This document shows positions 48,837-57,365 of a DNA stretch of 64,000 nucleotides, piece by piece (positions within the stretch are counted from its first letter, which is position 1; every line of letters begins with the position of its first letter). Location of the stretch: the NCBI GenBank assembly GCA_014654535.1, contig BNBA01000001.1, positions 1 to 64,000 on the forward strand, in the 5' to 3' direction. The position numbers and the translations under genes were made by a program. Below the pieces are notes generated by a model, which worked only from the letters and a program-made list of their open reading frames with translations, made no database searches and was not told the origin of the DNA. This DNA comes from Xanthomonas boreopolis. Lineage in GTDB: Bacteria > Pseudomonadota > Gammaproteobacteria > Xanthomonadales > Xanthomonadaceae.

Positions 48837-48955
48837 CGCCTGTGGAAAAGACTTCGGTCCCGACAGGGCTTTCGCCTGAACCCCGCGCAGGAGCGCGGGG
48901 GTTATTGCCCGGGGGCCGCCACCAGGGCCTGCCGGGATCGAAGTCCCTCCCGCAG
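48837..48955. repeat. REP-like palindrome downstream of serA
   Basis: GACTTCGGTCCCGACAGG (48850-48867) and CCTGCCGGGATCGAAGTC (48928-48945) are inverted repeats at 16 of 18 positions. The flanks (CTGTGGAAAA and CCTCCCGCAG) continue the similarity imperfectly. Nested within, CCCCGCGC-AGGA-GCGCGGGG (48881-48900) is followed by GTTATTGC. This is the third member of the repeat family in the window. Confidence 0.7.
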
Positions 48956-49002
48956 GCACTGCGTGCATGCGCTCCTCTCCCGGGAGCGGGAGGGGCGGCG
49001 GA

Positions 49003-50244
49003 TCAATACAGGATGCGCGTCCGCAAGGTTCCCGGGATCTTCGCCAGTTCGTCCCGCAGCGCGTTCGCCTGTTCCTCGCTGGCATCGACGTCGATGACCA
49101 CGTAGCCGACCTTCGGGTCGGTGCGCAGGAACTGGCCGTCGATGTTGACGTTGTGGCGGGAGAACAGCTCGTTGATCTGCGACAGCACGCCCGGCACGTT
49201 GCGGTGGATGTGCAGCAGGCGCAGGCTGCCGGCGTGCTCGGGCAGGGTGACCTCGGGGAAGTTGACCGCCGAGAGCGTGCTGCCGTTGTCGCTGTAGCGC
49301 ACCAGCTTGGCCGCCACCTCCACGCCGATGTTGTCCTGCGCCTCGAGCGTGCTGCCGCCGACGTGCGGGGTCAGGATCACGTTGTCGTGCGCGGTCAGCG
49401 GCGACTCGAACGCATCGCCGTTGCCCTTCGGCTCGACCGGGAACACGTCCACCGCCGCGCCGCCGAGGTGGCCCGACTTGAGCGCGGCATCCAGCGCGTC
49501 GATGTCGACCACGGTGCCGCGCGAGGCGTTGATCAGGTGCGCGCCGGGCTTCATCCTCGCGATCTGCGCCGCGCCGATCATGTTCTTCGTCGAAGCGACC
49601 TCCGGCACGTGCAGCGTCACCACGTCGGCCACCGCCAGCAGTTCGTCGAGGTCGGCGGCGGCGCGCGCATTGCCGAGCGAGAGCTTGGTCTCGATGTCGT
49701 GGAACACCACCTGCATGCCGAGCGCCTCGGCCAGCACGCCGACCTGGGTGCCGATGTGGCCGTAGCCGATGATGCCCAGCACCTTGCCGCGGGTCTCGTG
49801 GCTGCCGGCCGCCGACTTGGACCAGCCGCCGCGGTGGCACTCGGCGTTCTTCTGCGGGATGCCGCGCAGCAGCAGGACCGCCTCGGCGATCACCAGCTCG
49901 GCCACCGAGCGGGTATTGGAATAGGGCGCATTGAAGACCGGGATGCCGGCCAGTTCCGCCGCTTCCAGGTCGACCTGGTTGGTGCCGATGCAAAAGCAGC
50001 CGACCGCGATCAGGCGCTTGGCGTGCGCGAGCACGTCGGCGGTCAGGTGCGTGCGCGAACGGATGCCGATGATGTGCGCCTCGGCGATGCGCGCCTTCAG
50101 CTCCTGCTCCGGCAACGACTTGGCGTGCGTCTCGATCTGGGAATAGCCGGCGGCACGGAACGTGTCCACGGCGGTCTGGCTGATGCCTTCGAGCAGCAGG
50201 ACGCGGATGTCCTGCTTGGGGAACGAGGTCTTCTTCGGCGACAT
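49003..50244 (-). CDS. serA: D-3-phosphoglycerate dehydrogenase
   Basis: SerA oxidises 3-phosphoglycerate in the first step of serine synthesis. The 413-residue protein has an NAD-binding IIGYGHIGTQVGVLAE, the NASRGTVVDIDAL motif with the catalytic arginine, and the LTPHVGGSTLEAQ histidine motif. A C-terminal ACT domain (LLHIHRNVPGVLSQINELFS, residues about 340-413) implies serine feedback, as in the E. coli enzyme. E. coli-type SerA also reduces 2-oxoglutarate to D-2-hydroxyglutarate, and a candidate enzyme for removing that product is encoded divergently 235 bp away. Confidence 0.95.
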   Translation of the reverse strand: MSPKKTSFPKQDIRVLLLEGISQTAVDTFRAAGYSQIETHAKSLPEQELKARIAEAHIIGIRSRTHLTADVLAHAKRLIAVGCFCIGTNQVDLEAAELAGIPVFNAPYSNTRSVAELVIAEAVLLLRGIPQKNAECHRGGWSKSAAGSHETRGKVLGIIGYGHIGTQVGVLAEALGMQVVFHDIETKLSLGNARAAADLDELLAVADVVTLHVPEVASTKNMIGAAQIARMKPGAHLINASRGTVVDIDALDAALKSGHLGGAAVDVFPVEPKGNGDAFESPLTAHDNVILTPHVGGSTLEAQDNIGVEVAAKLVRYSDNGSTLSAVNFPEVTLPEHAGSLRLLHIHRNVPGVLSQINELFSRHNVNIDGQFLRTDPKVGYVVIDVDASEEQANALRDELAKIPGTLRTRILY

Positions 50245-50479
50245 GGATGCAGCTTGGGGCGGCGGATCGGGCGGCCACTATGCCAGATGGCGCAGGCCTT
50301 TGGTGCGTTGCCGCATCGCTTCGGCACGCATCGGACACAGCGTTCCCGGAATCGCCGGATGCTTTGCGCTGCAACCGTTTCAGCTGCATCGAAAGCGGCG
50401 ATGCGCCGGGGCGGTTCGCTGGACGGCCCGGGGGTTCGCTGGCACGCTGTGCCGCCCTGCCAAAGCGCCCCGCCGCACG

Positions 50480-51895
50480 ATGACCGACCCTCGCATCGCC
50501 TCGCTCGAACAGTCCGTGCACGGGCTGCGCCTGAAGACCGATCCGGCCGACCTGGAACACTACGGCCGCGACTGGACGCGGCGCTGGACGCCGGCGCCGC
50601 TGGCGATCGCGCTGCCGGCCAGCGTGGAGGAAGTCCAGGCGATCGTGCGCTGGGCCAATGCCCACGACGTGGCGATCGTGCCCTCCGGCGGCCGCACCGG
50701 CCTGTCCGGGGGCGCGGTGGCCGCCCGCGGCGAACTGGTGCTGAGCCTGGAGCGCATGAACAAGGCGCTGGCCTTCGATGCGGTGGACCGCACGTTGACG
50801 GTGCAGGCCGGCATGCCGCTGGAGGCCGTGCACAATGCCGCCCGCGAGCACGGGCTGGTGTACCCGGTGGACTTCGCCGCGCGCGGCTCGTGCTCGATCG
50901 GCGGCAACATCGCCACCAACGCTGGCGGCATCCGCGTGATCCGCTACGGCAACACCCGGGAGTGGATCGCCGGCCTGAAGGTGGTGACCGGCACCGGCGA
51001 GGTGGTGGAGTTGAACAACGCGCTGGTCAAGAACTCCAGCGGCTACGACCTCCGGCAGCTGATGATCGGGTCCGAGGGCACGCTCGGCATCGTGGTCGAG
51101 GCGACGCTGCGCCTGATCGATCCGCCGCCGCCCACCAACGTGATGCTGCTGGCGCTGCCTTCGTTCGAGGTGCTGATGCAGGTGTTCGCGGCGTTCCGCG
51201 CGCAACTGCGGCTGGAGGCGTTCGAGTTCTTCACCGACCGAGCGCTGCACCACGTGCTCGCACACGGCGCGCAACAGCCGTTCGACGAGGTCCACCCGTA
51301 CTACGTGGTCACCGAGTTCGCCAACGACGAGGCCGGGGAGGCGGCGGCGCTGGCCGCGTTCGAGACCTGCATGGAGCAGGGCTGGGTGCTGGACGGCGTG
51401 ATCAGCCAGAGCGAGGCGCAGGCGCAGCAACTGTGGCGCCTGCGCGAGGGCATCACCGAGAGCCTGGCGCGCTACAAGCCCTACAAGAACGACGTGTCGG
51501 TGCGGATTTCGGCGATGCCGGCGTTCCTGGCGCAGACCCAGGCGCTGCTCGGCGAGGCCTACCCGCACTTCGACGTGGTCTGGTTCGGCCACATCGGCGA
51601 CGGCAACCTGCACATCAACGTGCTCAAGCCCGACGACACCCCGGATGCGGAATTCATCGCCGCGTGCGAGCAGGTGACCAAGTTGCTGGCGGAGGTGCTG
51701 CAGCGCTTCCAGGGCAGCATTTCCGCCGAGCACGGCATCGGCCTGGTCAAGAAGCCGTACCTGGGCAGTACCCGCAGCCCGGCGGAGGTGGCCCTGATGC
51801 AGGGCATCAAGCGCGCGTTCGACCCCAAGGGATTGCTGAATCCCGGCAAAGTGTTCGATGCCCCGCCGGCATCGGCGCCCATGACGGCCCAATGA
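50480..51895 (+). CDS. FAD-binding oxidoreductase, probable D-2-hydroxyglutarate dehydrogenase
   Basis: The 471-residue flavoprotein has an FAD-binding type 4 (VAO-like) N-terminal domain (IVPSGGRTGLSGGAV, SCSIGGNIATNAGGIRVIRYG) and a C-terminal FAD-oxidase domain (WFGHIGDGNLHINVL, SISAEHGIGLVKK, KRAFDPKGLLNPGKVF). HIGDGNLH and EHGIG are hallmarks of the D-2-hydroxyglutarate/D-lactate dehydrogenase group. Because it is divergent from serA, the likely role is to reoxidise the D-2-hydroxyglutarate made by SerA and so drive serine synthesis, as reported for Pseudomonas. D-lactate remains possible. Confidence 0.85.
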   Translation: MTDPRIASLEQSVHGLRLKTDPADLEHYGRDWTRRWTPAPLAIALPASVEEVQAIVRWANAHDVAIVPSGGRTGLSGGAVAARGELVLSLERMNKALAFDAVDRTLTVQAGMPLEAVHNAAREHGLVYPVDFAARGSCSIGGNIATNAGGIRVIRYGNTREWIAGLKVVTGTGEVVELNNALVKNSSGYDLRQLMIGSEGTLGIVVEATLRLIDPPPPTNVMLLALPSFEVLMQVFAAFRAQLRLEAFEFFTDRALHHVLAHGAQQPFDEVHPYYVVTEFANDEAGEAAALAAFETCMEQGWVLDGVISQSEAQAQQLWRLREGITESLARYKPYKNDVSVRISAMPAFLAQTQALLGEAYPHFDVVWFGHIGDGNLHINVLKPDDTPDAEFIAACEQVTKLLAEVLQRFQGSISAEHGIGLVKKPYLGSTRSPAEVALMQGIKRAFDPKGLLNPGKVFDAPPASAPMTAQ

Positions 51896-51937
51896 TCGCC
51901 GGCTAGGCTGTCCCCCGTTCCCTCTGGATACTTCCCG

Positions 51938-52240
51938 ATGAAAAGGCATTCGCTGTCGCTCGTCCTCCTCCTGCTCCTGCCGGCCTCCGCGTTCGCGGTG
52001 AGTTCGGCCGGTACTTCCGCCGCCGGCAGTTCGGCGGGCAGCTCGGCTTCGTCCGACAGCACCTCCGACGACGACAAGGTCGTGCTGGACGCCCGCGACG
52101 ACGCGGCGGGATTCGTCGCCAGCGACGGACGCATCCGCGGCGCCAGGCTGGAGGCGGCGCTGATCCAGCTGCGCGAGCGCAGCGAAGCGGCGCGCTCGGC
52201 CAGCGACATGGCGTTGGCGCGCGCGATCCTGGCCCAGTGA
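51938..52240 (+). CDS. Small exported DUF2388-type protein
   Basis: The 100-residue protein has a clear signal peptide (LSLVLLLLLPASAFA) followed by a Ser/Gly-rich stretch and the block DDKVVLDARDDAAGFVASDG, then RIRGARLEAALIQLR. This block is the core of the DUF2388 family known mainly from Pseudomonas. Function is unknown; the protein is expected in the periplasm or outside the cell. Its stop overlaps the GTG start of the next gene, so the two are translationally coupled and likely act together. Confidence 0.8.
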   Translation: MKRHSLSLVLLLLLPASAFAVSSAGTSAAGSSAGSSASSDSTSDDDKVVLDARDDAAGFVASDGRIRGARLEAALIQLRERSEAARSASDMALARAILAQ

Positions 52241-54075
52241 TCGCGCCTGGCCGGCCACCGTTCCGGTGGCTGGCGGGACTGCTGTTCTGCCTGCCCGGCA
52301 CCGGCTGGGCCCAGGCATCGCTGCAGCTGCAGCTGCATGCCGAAGGACTGACGGCCGAGGAAGCCGAGGCCAGTGACCGGCTGGTGGAGCAGGTCGCAGA
52401 CCGGCTCCCGGCGCGCTGGCGCGAAGCGTTGGCCAGGCCGATCCGGCTGGAATGGACGCAAGGCCTGCCGGCGCACGTGCAAGGACGCGCCGCGGCGACG
52501 CGGATCCGCCTGGACCGCCGCCTGCTGCAAGCCTGGATGGCGCTGCCGGCCGGCAGCGATCCCGAGCTCCCGGCGGCGCACGCGGCGATGGCCGCATTGA
52601 TCCACGAGCTGGCGCACGTGCTGGACCGTTCCCAGGCCCGTGGCTTGTCGCGCGATCCGCGCCTGCTCGACCTGGCCGGCTGGCAGGTGCGGCCATGGCG
52701 GCTCGGGCGCGGCGGGAACCATTTCGCCGACCGCAGCCCCGACCGCTACGAACTGCACGATCCGGCCGAGTTCGTGGCGGTGAACCTGGAGCACTTCGTG
52801 CTCGACCCGGACTACGCCTGCCGGCGACCGGCGCTGTGGCAGTGGTTCGCCGCGCGCGTGGGCGTGCCGGCGACGGCGGCGGCCTGCGACGCCGCATTGC
52901 CGTTCCTGCAGGCGGACAACGAGGACGGGGAAGTCTCGCTGCTGCACCTGGACCCGGCGCGGGTCTACCAGGTGGACTATCTGCTGGCCGAAGGCAACGA
53001 ACAGCCGATGAGCCGCTGGGGCCACAGCATGCTGCGGTTGGTGGTCTGCGCCCCGGGACGCGCCCCGGGACCGCAATGCCGGATGGACCTGCAATACCAC
53101 CGGGTGATCTCGTTCCGCGCCTTCGTCGGCGACCTGCAGATCTCCAGTTGGCGCGGGCTGACGGGTTCGTATCCGTCGCGGCTGTTCTTGCTGCCGCTGG
53201 ACCAGGTGGTGGACGAGTACACCAAGATCGAACTGCGGGCGCTGTCGTCGGTCCCGCTGGCGCTGGACCGGCAGGAGATCGCGGCGCTGCTGGAGCGCGC
53301 CGCGCGGGTTCACTGGAACTACGACGGGCGCTATTACTTCATCGGCAACAACTGCGCGGTGGAGACCTGGAAGCTGTTGCACGACGGCATTCCGCGCCTG
53401 GCCGCGATGCCGCTGTCGGGCATCACCCCGAACGGCCTCCAGCGCCGGCTGCGGCGCGGCGGCGTGCTGCAGGCCGGCGTGCTCGACGACCACGCACGGG
53501 CGGTGCGGCAGGGCTATTACTTCGAGTCCGCGCAGGCGCACTACCAGGCGATGTTCGACGTGGTGCGCGCGGCGCTGCCGGTGCCGCAACGCACCCTGCA
53601 GGATTGGTTCGAGAGCGCGCCGGACGAACGGCGCGGCTGGATGGCGCAGGCCGATCTGCGTGCCAGTGCGGCGTTGCTGTTGCTGGAACAGGCGATCCGG
53701 CGCCGCCAGGAACAGCAAGTGAGGGAGGACGTGAAGCGACGCCTGCTGCGCGGGCGAGGGGACGCGCGCGACGAGGTGCTGGGCGTGCTGGAACAGGTCG
53801 GCGTCCTGGCCCGGCCGGCCGCCGTCCTGGATCGGCTGGACGGCTACGGCATTCCGCAGCGCGAAGAGCAGGCCGCCGCCGCGCAGCGCGCGCGGGAGCG
53901 CAGCGTGCGGATCCACGAGGAATGGACGGAACTGCGCCGGCGCACGCGCTCGGCGCTGCCGGCGCACCAGCGCGACGCGCTGGCGCAAGTCGAGGACAAC
54001 CTGACCTTCATCGGGCAGCGGTTGCGCGAATTGAATGCCGGGGCGGACGTTCCCGGACTGCCGGAGAATCCGTAG
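52237..54075 (+). CDS. DUF4105 (Lnb-like) envelope protein with HExxH motif
   Basis: The 612-residue protein begins with an exported signal (LAGLLFCLPGTGWA). The N-terminal third carries ALIHELAHVLD, an HExxH site (His123, Glu124, His127) of the kind that binds zinc. The central part matches DUF4105, a domain now linked to the periplasmic part of Lnb lipoprotein acyltransferases: SRWGHSMLRLVV (His263) and YYFIGNNCAVETW (Cys373) would form a thiol active site. The C-terminal 150 residues are charged, probably helical. GTG at 52237 overlaps the DUF2388 stop. Whether it is a peptidase, acyltransferase or neither is unproven. Confidence 0.72.
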   Translation: MIAPGRPPFRWLAGLLFCLPGTGWAQASLQLQLHAEGLTAEEAEASDRLVEQVADRLPARWREALARPIRLEWTQGLPAHVQGRAAATRIRLDRRLLQAWMALPAGSDPELPAAHAAMAALIHELAHVLDRSQARGLSRDPRLLDLAGWQVRPWRLGRGGNHFADRSPDRYELHDPAEFVAVNLEHFVLDPDYACRRPALWQWFAARVGVPATAAACDAALPFLQADNEDGEVSLLHLDPARVYQVDYLLAEGNEQPMSRWGHSMLRLVVCAPGRAPGPQCRMDLQYHRVISFRAFVGDLQISSWRGLTGSYPSRLFLLPLDQVVDEYTKIELRALSSVPLALDRQEIAALLERAARVHWNYDGRYYFIGNNCAVETWKLLHDGIPRLAAMPLSGITPNGLQRRLRRGGVLQAGVLDDHARAVRQGYYFESAQAHYQAMFDVVRAALPVPQRTLQDWFESAPDERRGWMAQADLRASAALLLLEQAIRRRQEQQVREDVKRRLLRGRGDARDEVLGVLEQVGVLARPAAVLDRLDGYGIPQREEQAAAAQRARERSVRIHEEWTELRRRTRSALPAHQRDALAQVEDNLTFIGQRLRELNAGADVPGLPENP

Positions 54076-54098
54076 CCCCTCTCCCGCCGGGAGAGGGG
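54076..54098. terminator. Hairpin after the DUF4105 gene
   Basis: CCCCTCTCCCG (54076-54086) and CGGGAGAGGGG (54088-54098) are perfectly complementary. The 1-nt centre means a few inner pairs must open. No T tract. It belongs to the same kind of CTCTCCCG hairpin seen elsewhere in the window and lies between convergent genes. Confidence 0.5.
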
Positions 54099-54220
54099 AA
54101 AGGGCGCGGCCTCGCGCGCACCCTCGTCCTGCCTCTCCGGGGCGAACCGGCGGTTCGCAAGCAACGCGCCTTCACCCGAAGGGCAAGGGAAGACCGCCGC
54201 CTTCCCCTCGGAGCGCTGCG

Positions 54221-54787
54221 TCAATCGGCGCGGCCGCCGAACTCGCCGGTGGTCGTGTTGACCAGGATGCGCTCGCCGTTGGCGATGTACTCCGGCACCA
54301 TGATCTCCAGGCCGGTGCTGAGCTTGGCCGGCTTCGGGCGCTTGGTCGCAGTGCCGCCCTTCAGTTCCGGCGGCGTGTCCACCACTTCCAGGGTCACGTG
54401 CTGCGGCAGCTGCAGCGCCACCGGGGACTCGTCGATGATCTGCACGTAGCAGCCGGCCAGGCCATCGGTGATGTAGCCGGCGTCGTCGCCGATCACGTCG
54501 GCGTCGAGGGTGTAGGGGGTGTAGTCCTCGTCGTCGAGGAACACGAACGCCTCGCCATCCTTGTAGGAGAACGTGGCCTGGCGGCGCAGCAGCTCGACTT
54601 CGGTCAGGTTGTCGTCGGCATCGAAGCTGGCGTCGAGCTTGTTGCCGCCCGGCACGCTGTACATGATGAAGCGGAAGCGGACGTTGCCGCCGCGGCCCTG
54701 CGGCGAGCTGCGCTCGATATCGCGGATCTGGTAGACGCCGTTGTTGTACTCGACGACGTTGCCTTTCTTGACTTCGCTGGCTTTCAT
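54221..54787 (-). CDS. efpL: Elongation factor P-like protein (YeiP/EfpL)
   Basis: The 188-residue protein has the three OB/KOW domains of EF-P but the EfpL (YeiP) signature. The tip loop of domain I reads SSPQGRGGN, with Arg32 where EF-P has its modifiable lysine, so no lysylation is needed. The domain end [12 protein letters not shown] also fits YeiP. It would relieve ribosome stalling at proline-rich and related motifs alongside a canonical EF-P encoded elsewhere. A run of T in the plus strand just outside its start reflects an A-rich leader before the ATG (GAAAGCCAG-type context). Confidence 0.9.
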   Translation of the reverse strand: MKASEVKKGNVVEYNNGVYQIRDIERSSPQGRGGNVRFRFIMYSVPGGNKLDASFDADDNLTEVELLRRQATFSYKDGEAFVFLDDEDYTPYTLDADVIGDDAGYITDGLAGCYVQIIDESPVALQLPQHVTLEVVDTPPELKGGTATKRPKPAKLSTGLEIMVPEYIANGERILVNTTTGEFGGRAD

Positions 54788-54889
54788 TTTTTGAGTCGGG
54801 GATTGGGGATTCGGGATGGGTGAAAAGCGGGGCCGGGGAACCAGGACGGGGCGCTTTCGCGAATCTCGGTCCCGGATCTCCGATGCCGG

Positions 54890-55660
54890 TTACTTCGCCG
54901 CCAGCCGCACGGCGCCGTCGAGGCGGACAACCTCGCCGTTGAGGTAGCGGTTGCGCAGGACGAAGGCGACGGTCTCGGCGAATTCCTCAGGCCGGCCCAG
55001 CCGCGACGGGAACGGGATCGAGGCCGACAGCGACTGCTGCACGGCCTCGGGCATGCCGTCCACCATCGGCGTCCAGAAGATGCCCGGGGCGATGGTCATC
55101 ACCCGGATGCCGAAGCGCGACAGCTCGCGCGCCATCGGCAGGGTCATGCCGACCACGCCGCCCTTGGAGGCGGAGTAGGCGGCCTGGCCGATCTGCCCCT
55201 CGTAGGCGGCGACCGAGGCGGTGTTGACGATGACGCCGCGCTCGCCGTCCTCGCCGGGCGGGTTGTGCTGCATCGCGTCCGCGGCGGCCTTGGCGACGTT
55301 GAAACTGCCGACCAGATTGACCATCACCGTGGTGCGGAACGTCGCCAGCGGCATCGGCGCCTCCTTGCCGAGCACGCGGCCCGCGCCCAGGATGCCGGCA
55401 CAGTTGACCGCCACGTTCAGGCCGCCGAGGAACTCCCGGGCCGCGGCGACGTTGTCGGCCACCTGCTGCTCGTCGGTGACGTCGGTGCGGAAATAGCGGG
55501 CGTTGGCTTCGCCCAGCGACGCGACGGCGGCGGCGCCTTTCTCGTCGTTGACGTCGAACAGGGCGACCTTGCCGCCTTGTTCGGCAATGGACTTCGCGAC
55601 GGCCAGGCCCAGGCCGGAGACGCCGCCGGTGACGATGGCGCGGGTGTCGGGGAGCTGCAT
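54890..55660 (-). CDS. SDR family dehydrogenase, 3-hydroxyacyl-CoA dehydrogenase type II-like
   Basis: The 256-residue short-chain dehydrogenase has the cofactor loop VTGGVSGLGLAVAK, an aspartate after strand 2 (ALFDVND) that selects NAD, CAGILGAGRVLGKE, and the catalytic VNTASVAAYEGQIGQAAYSASKGG with Ser, Tyr and Lys. GIFWTPMVDGMPE and FPSRLGRPEEFA are typical of HSD17B10/type II 3-hydroxyacyl-CoA dehydrogenases. It could serve branched-chain amino acid or fatty acid oxidation, in keeping with the leucine catabolic genes 2 kb away. It is divergent from the TetR gene. Confidence 0.87.
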   Translation of the reverse strand: MQLPDTRAIVTGGVSGLGLAVAKSIAEQGGKVALFDVNDEKGAAAVASLGEANARYFRTDVTDEQQVADNVAAAREFLGGLNVAVNCAGILGAGRVLGKEAPMPLATFRTTVMVNLVGSFNVAKAAADAMQHNPPGEDGERGVIVNTASVAAYEGQIGQAAYSASKGGVVGMTLPMARELSRFGIRVMTIAPGIFWTPMVDGMPEAVQQSLSASIPFPSRLGRPEEFAETVAFVLRNRYLNGEVVRLDGAVRLAAK

Positions 55661-55755
55661 TCAGGTGCCTGCGAAAGGAAAAGGCGGGATTCTAGGGCAT
55701 GTCCGCGAGCACGGGCGGCGAGGGGACTGGGAGGCGCCGACCCTGGCACTTGAAT

Positions 55756-55769
55756 CGAACGATCGTTCG
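55756..55769. promoter_or_regulatory. TetR-type operator palindrome upstream of tetR
   Basis: CGAACGATCGTTCG is a perfect 14-bp palindrome 16 bp before the tetR ATG, in the 125-bp region shared with the divergent SDR gene. TetR proteins usually bind such sites next to their own genes, so both directions could be repressed. Confidence 0.7.
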
Positions 55770-55785
55770 TGTTTTTATCGCCGTC

Positions 55786-56388
55786 ATGAACGCACGGCCG
55801 AGCAAAGGCGACCTTACCCGCGACCGGTTGATCGCCACCGGTTCGATGTTGGCGCGCACCGAAGGCCTGGACGGATTGACCATCGGCGCGCTCGCGTCGG
55901 CCGCCGGCATGTCCAAGAGCGGGGTGTTCGCCCATTTCGGCTCGCGCGAGGACCTGCAGCTGTGCATCCTCGACCACGCGGCGGAAGTGTTCACCGAGCA
56001 GGTGTTCCGGCCGGCGCTGCGCGAGCGCCGCGGCGTCCCGCGCTACCGTGCCGTGATGCGGCACTGGTTGGACTACCTGTGCGGCCTGGGCAAGGGCGGC
56101 GGCTGCATCCTGATCGCGGCCGTCAGCGAGTTCGACGACAAGCCGGGCCCGGTACGCGAGCGGGTGCATGCCTATGAGCGCCAACTGCGCGGGGAACTGC
56201 AGCGTTGCGCGCAACTGGCGATCGACGCGGGCGACCTGCGGGCGGACAGCGATGCCGCCCAGATCGCGTTCGAGACCTATGCCCTGGCGCTGGTGGTCCA
56301 CCACGACCTGCGCCTGTTCGGCCCCGGCGAGGTGGTCGCCCGGGCCGAGCGGGCATTGGATGCGCTGTTGCAGCGCCACGTCCCCTGA
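55786..56388 (+). CDS. TetR/AcrR family transcriptional regulator
   Basis: The 200-residue protein has the N-terminal TetR helix-turn-helix (TRDRLIATGSMLARTEGLDG, LTIGALASAAGMSKSGVFAHF, GSREDLQLCILD) and an all-helical ligand domain containing LCGLGKGGGCILIAAVSEFDD, a glycine/cysteine-rich stretch seen in a subgroup of TetR proteins. ATG 55786 is chosen because it begins just before the HTH and 16 bp after the palindrome. Targets are probably itself, the divergent SDR and the hydrolase 24 bp downstream. Ligand unknown, possibly an acyl-CoA or fatty compound. Confidence 0.88.
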   Translation: MNARPSKGDLTRDRLIATGSMLARTEGLDGLTIGALASAAGMSKSGVFAHFGSREDLQLCILDHAAEVFTEQVFRPALRERRGVPRYRAVMRHWLDYLCGLGKGGGCILIAAVSEFDDKPGPVRERVHAYERQLRGELQRCAQLAIDAGDLRADSDAAQIAFETYALALVVHHDLRLFGPGEVVARAERALDALLQRHVP

Positions 56389-56412
56389 TTCCCGTTGGAT
56401 GGAGAGAGTGCC

Positions 56413-57348
56413 ATGGCGGTCGTTGTCGTTCCCAGTAAAAGCACGAACGTTCGTATTAATGAGGCGGTTCGACTGGAGGCAGTGCGGCTCGCCTTCGGCG
56501 TCGGAGGCTGGCTGTTCCCGCGCCAGGCCGGCCGGCGGATCGAAGCCGTGTTCACCCGCCCCTCGGTGCAAGGTCGCGAGCGCGCCTTGGCCGCGCCCTT
56601 GCTGGATGCGGAACTGGACAGCCTGGAGATCGACGGCGAGACGGTGACGCTGTACCGCTGGGGCGATGCGGCCACGCAGCCGCTGCTGCTGTTCTCGCAC
56701 GGGTGGTCGAGCTTCGGCCTGCGCGTGTCGCCCTGGTTGCCGCGCCTGCGCGAGCAGGGCTACGCAGTGGCCAGTTTCGACCAGGTCGCGCATGGGCGCA
56801 GCAGCGGCAGGCATGCGACGTTGCCGGGATTCGGCCGGGTGCTGGCGCGGGTGGCGCGGCGGCTGGGGCCGCTTGAAGGCGTGATCGGGCATTCGCTGGG
56901 CGGCGCGGCGATCGGGCTGGCCTTGGCCGAAGGCATGGAGGCGCGCCGTGCCGTGCTGATCGCGCCGCCGGCCGACGCGCTGGCCGCGACCGAGCGATTC
57001 GCCCGCGCCATGGGGCTCGGTGCGCCGGCCTTGCCCATGTTCCGGCGCGCGCTCGAACGACGGGCCGGTGCGTCGCTCCCTGCGATTGCCGTCCAGCACG
57101 TCGTGCCCGGATTGGCCGTGCCGGCGCTGGTCGTGCACGACCTGGCCGACCGCGAGGTGCCCTGGGACGAGGGCGAGCGTTATGCGCGTTATTGGCCTGG
57201 CTCGCGCCTGCTCAATACCACCGGGCTGGGACACCATCGCATCGCCGGCGACGCGCAGGTGATCGAAGCTGGATTGCGTTTCCTGCGCGGCGAAGCGGTG
57301 GGCGAACGAGTGGTGTCCACCCCTGCATTGCCCTACGGCCTGGCGTGA
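56413..57348 (+). CDS. Alpha/beta hydrolase
   Basis: The 311-residue protein has the alpha/beta-hydrolase core: the oxyanion region FSHGWSSFGLRVSPWL, the nucleophile serine in VIGHSLGGAAIG, the acid in VVHDLADREVPW and the base in GLGHHRIAGD. It resembles short serine esterases or lipases. GGAG lies 8 nt before the ATG at 56413. A 12-bp palindrome lies inside codons 11-14, so either the operator is intragenic or the true start is further down (a GTG near residue 24 follows GGAGG). It is probably co-transcribed with tetR. Confidence 0.83.
   Translation: MAVVVVPSKSTNVRINEAVRLEAVRLAFGVGGWLFPRQAGRRIEAVFTRPSVQGRERALAAPLLDAELDSLEIDGETVTLYRWGDAATQPLLLFSHGWSSFGLRVSPWLPRLREQGYAVASFDQVAHGRSSGRHATLPGFGRVLARVARRLGPLEGVIGHSLGGAAIGLALAEGMEARRAVLIAPPADALAATERFARAMGLGAPALPMFRRALERRAGASLPAIAVQHVVPGLAVPALVVHDLADREVPWDEGERYARYWPGSRLLNTTGLGHHRIAGDAQVIEAGLRFLRGEAVGERVVSTPALPYGLA
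56443..56454. promoter_or_regulatory. Second palindrome at the tetR-hydrolase junction
   Basis: ACGAACGTTCGT is a perfect 12-bp palindrome built from the same CGAAC/GTTCG halves as the site at 55756-55769, but without the 4-bp GATC centre. It lies 30 bp inside the called hydrolase reading frame, next to an AT-rich GTATTAATG. It may be a secondary operator of the same regulator. Confidence 0.5.
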
Positions 57349-57365
57349 GCCGCGTCATCTTCCGG

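Noticed and set aside
48902-52897. A 1331-codon open frame on the minus strand across serA and the flavoprotein gene
   Set aside because: It runs antisense or out of frame to well-supported genes, has low-complexity Arg/Gly/Pro/Ala composition and no domain. Such frames arise routinely at 70% GC.
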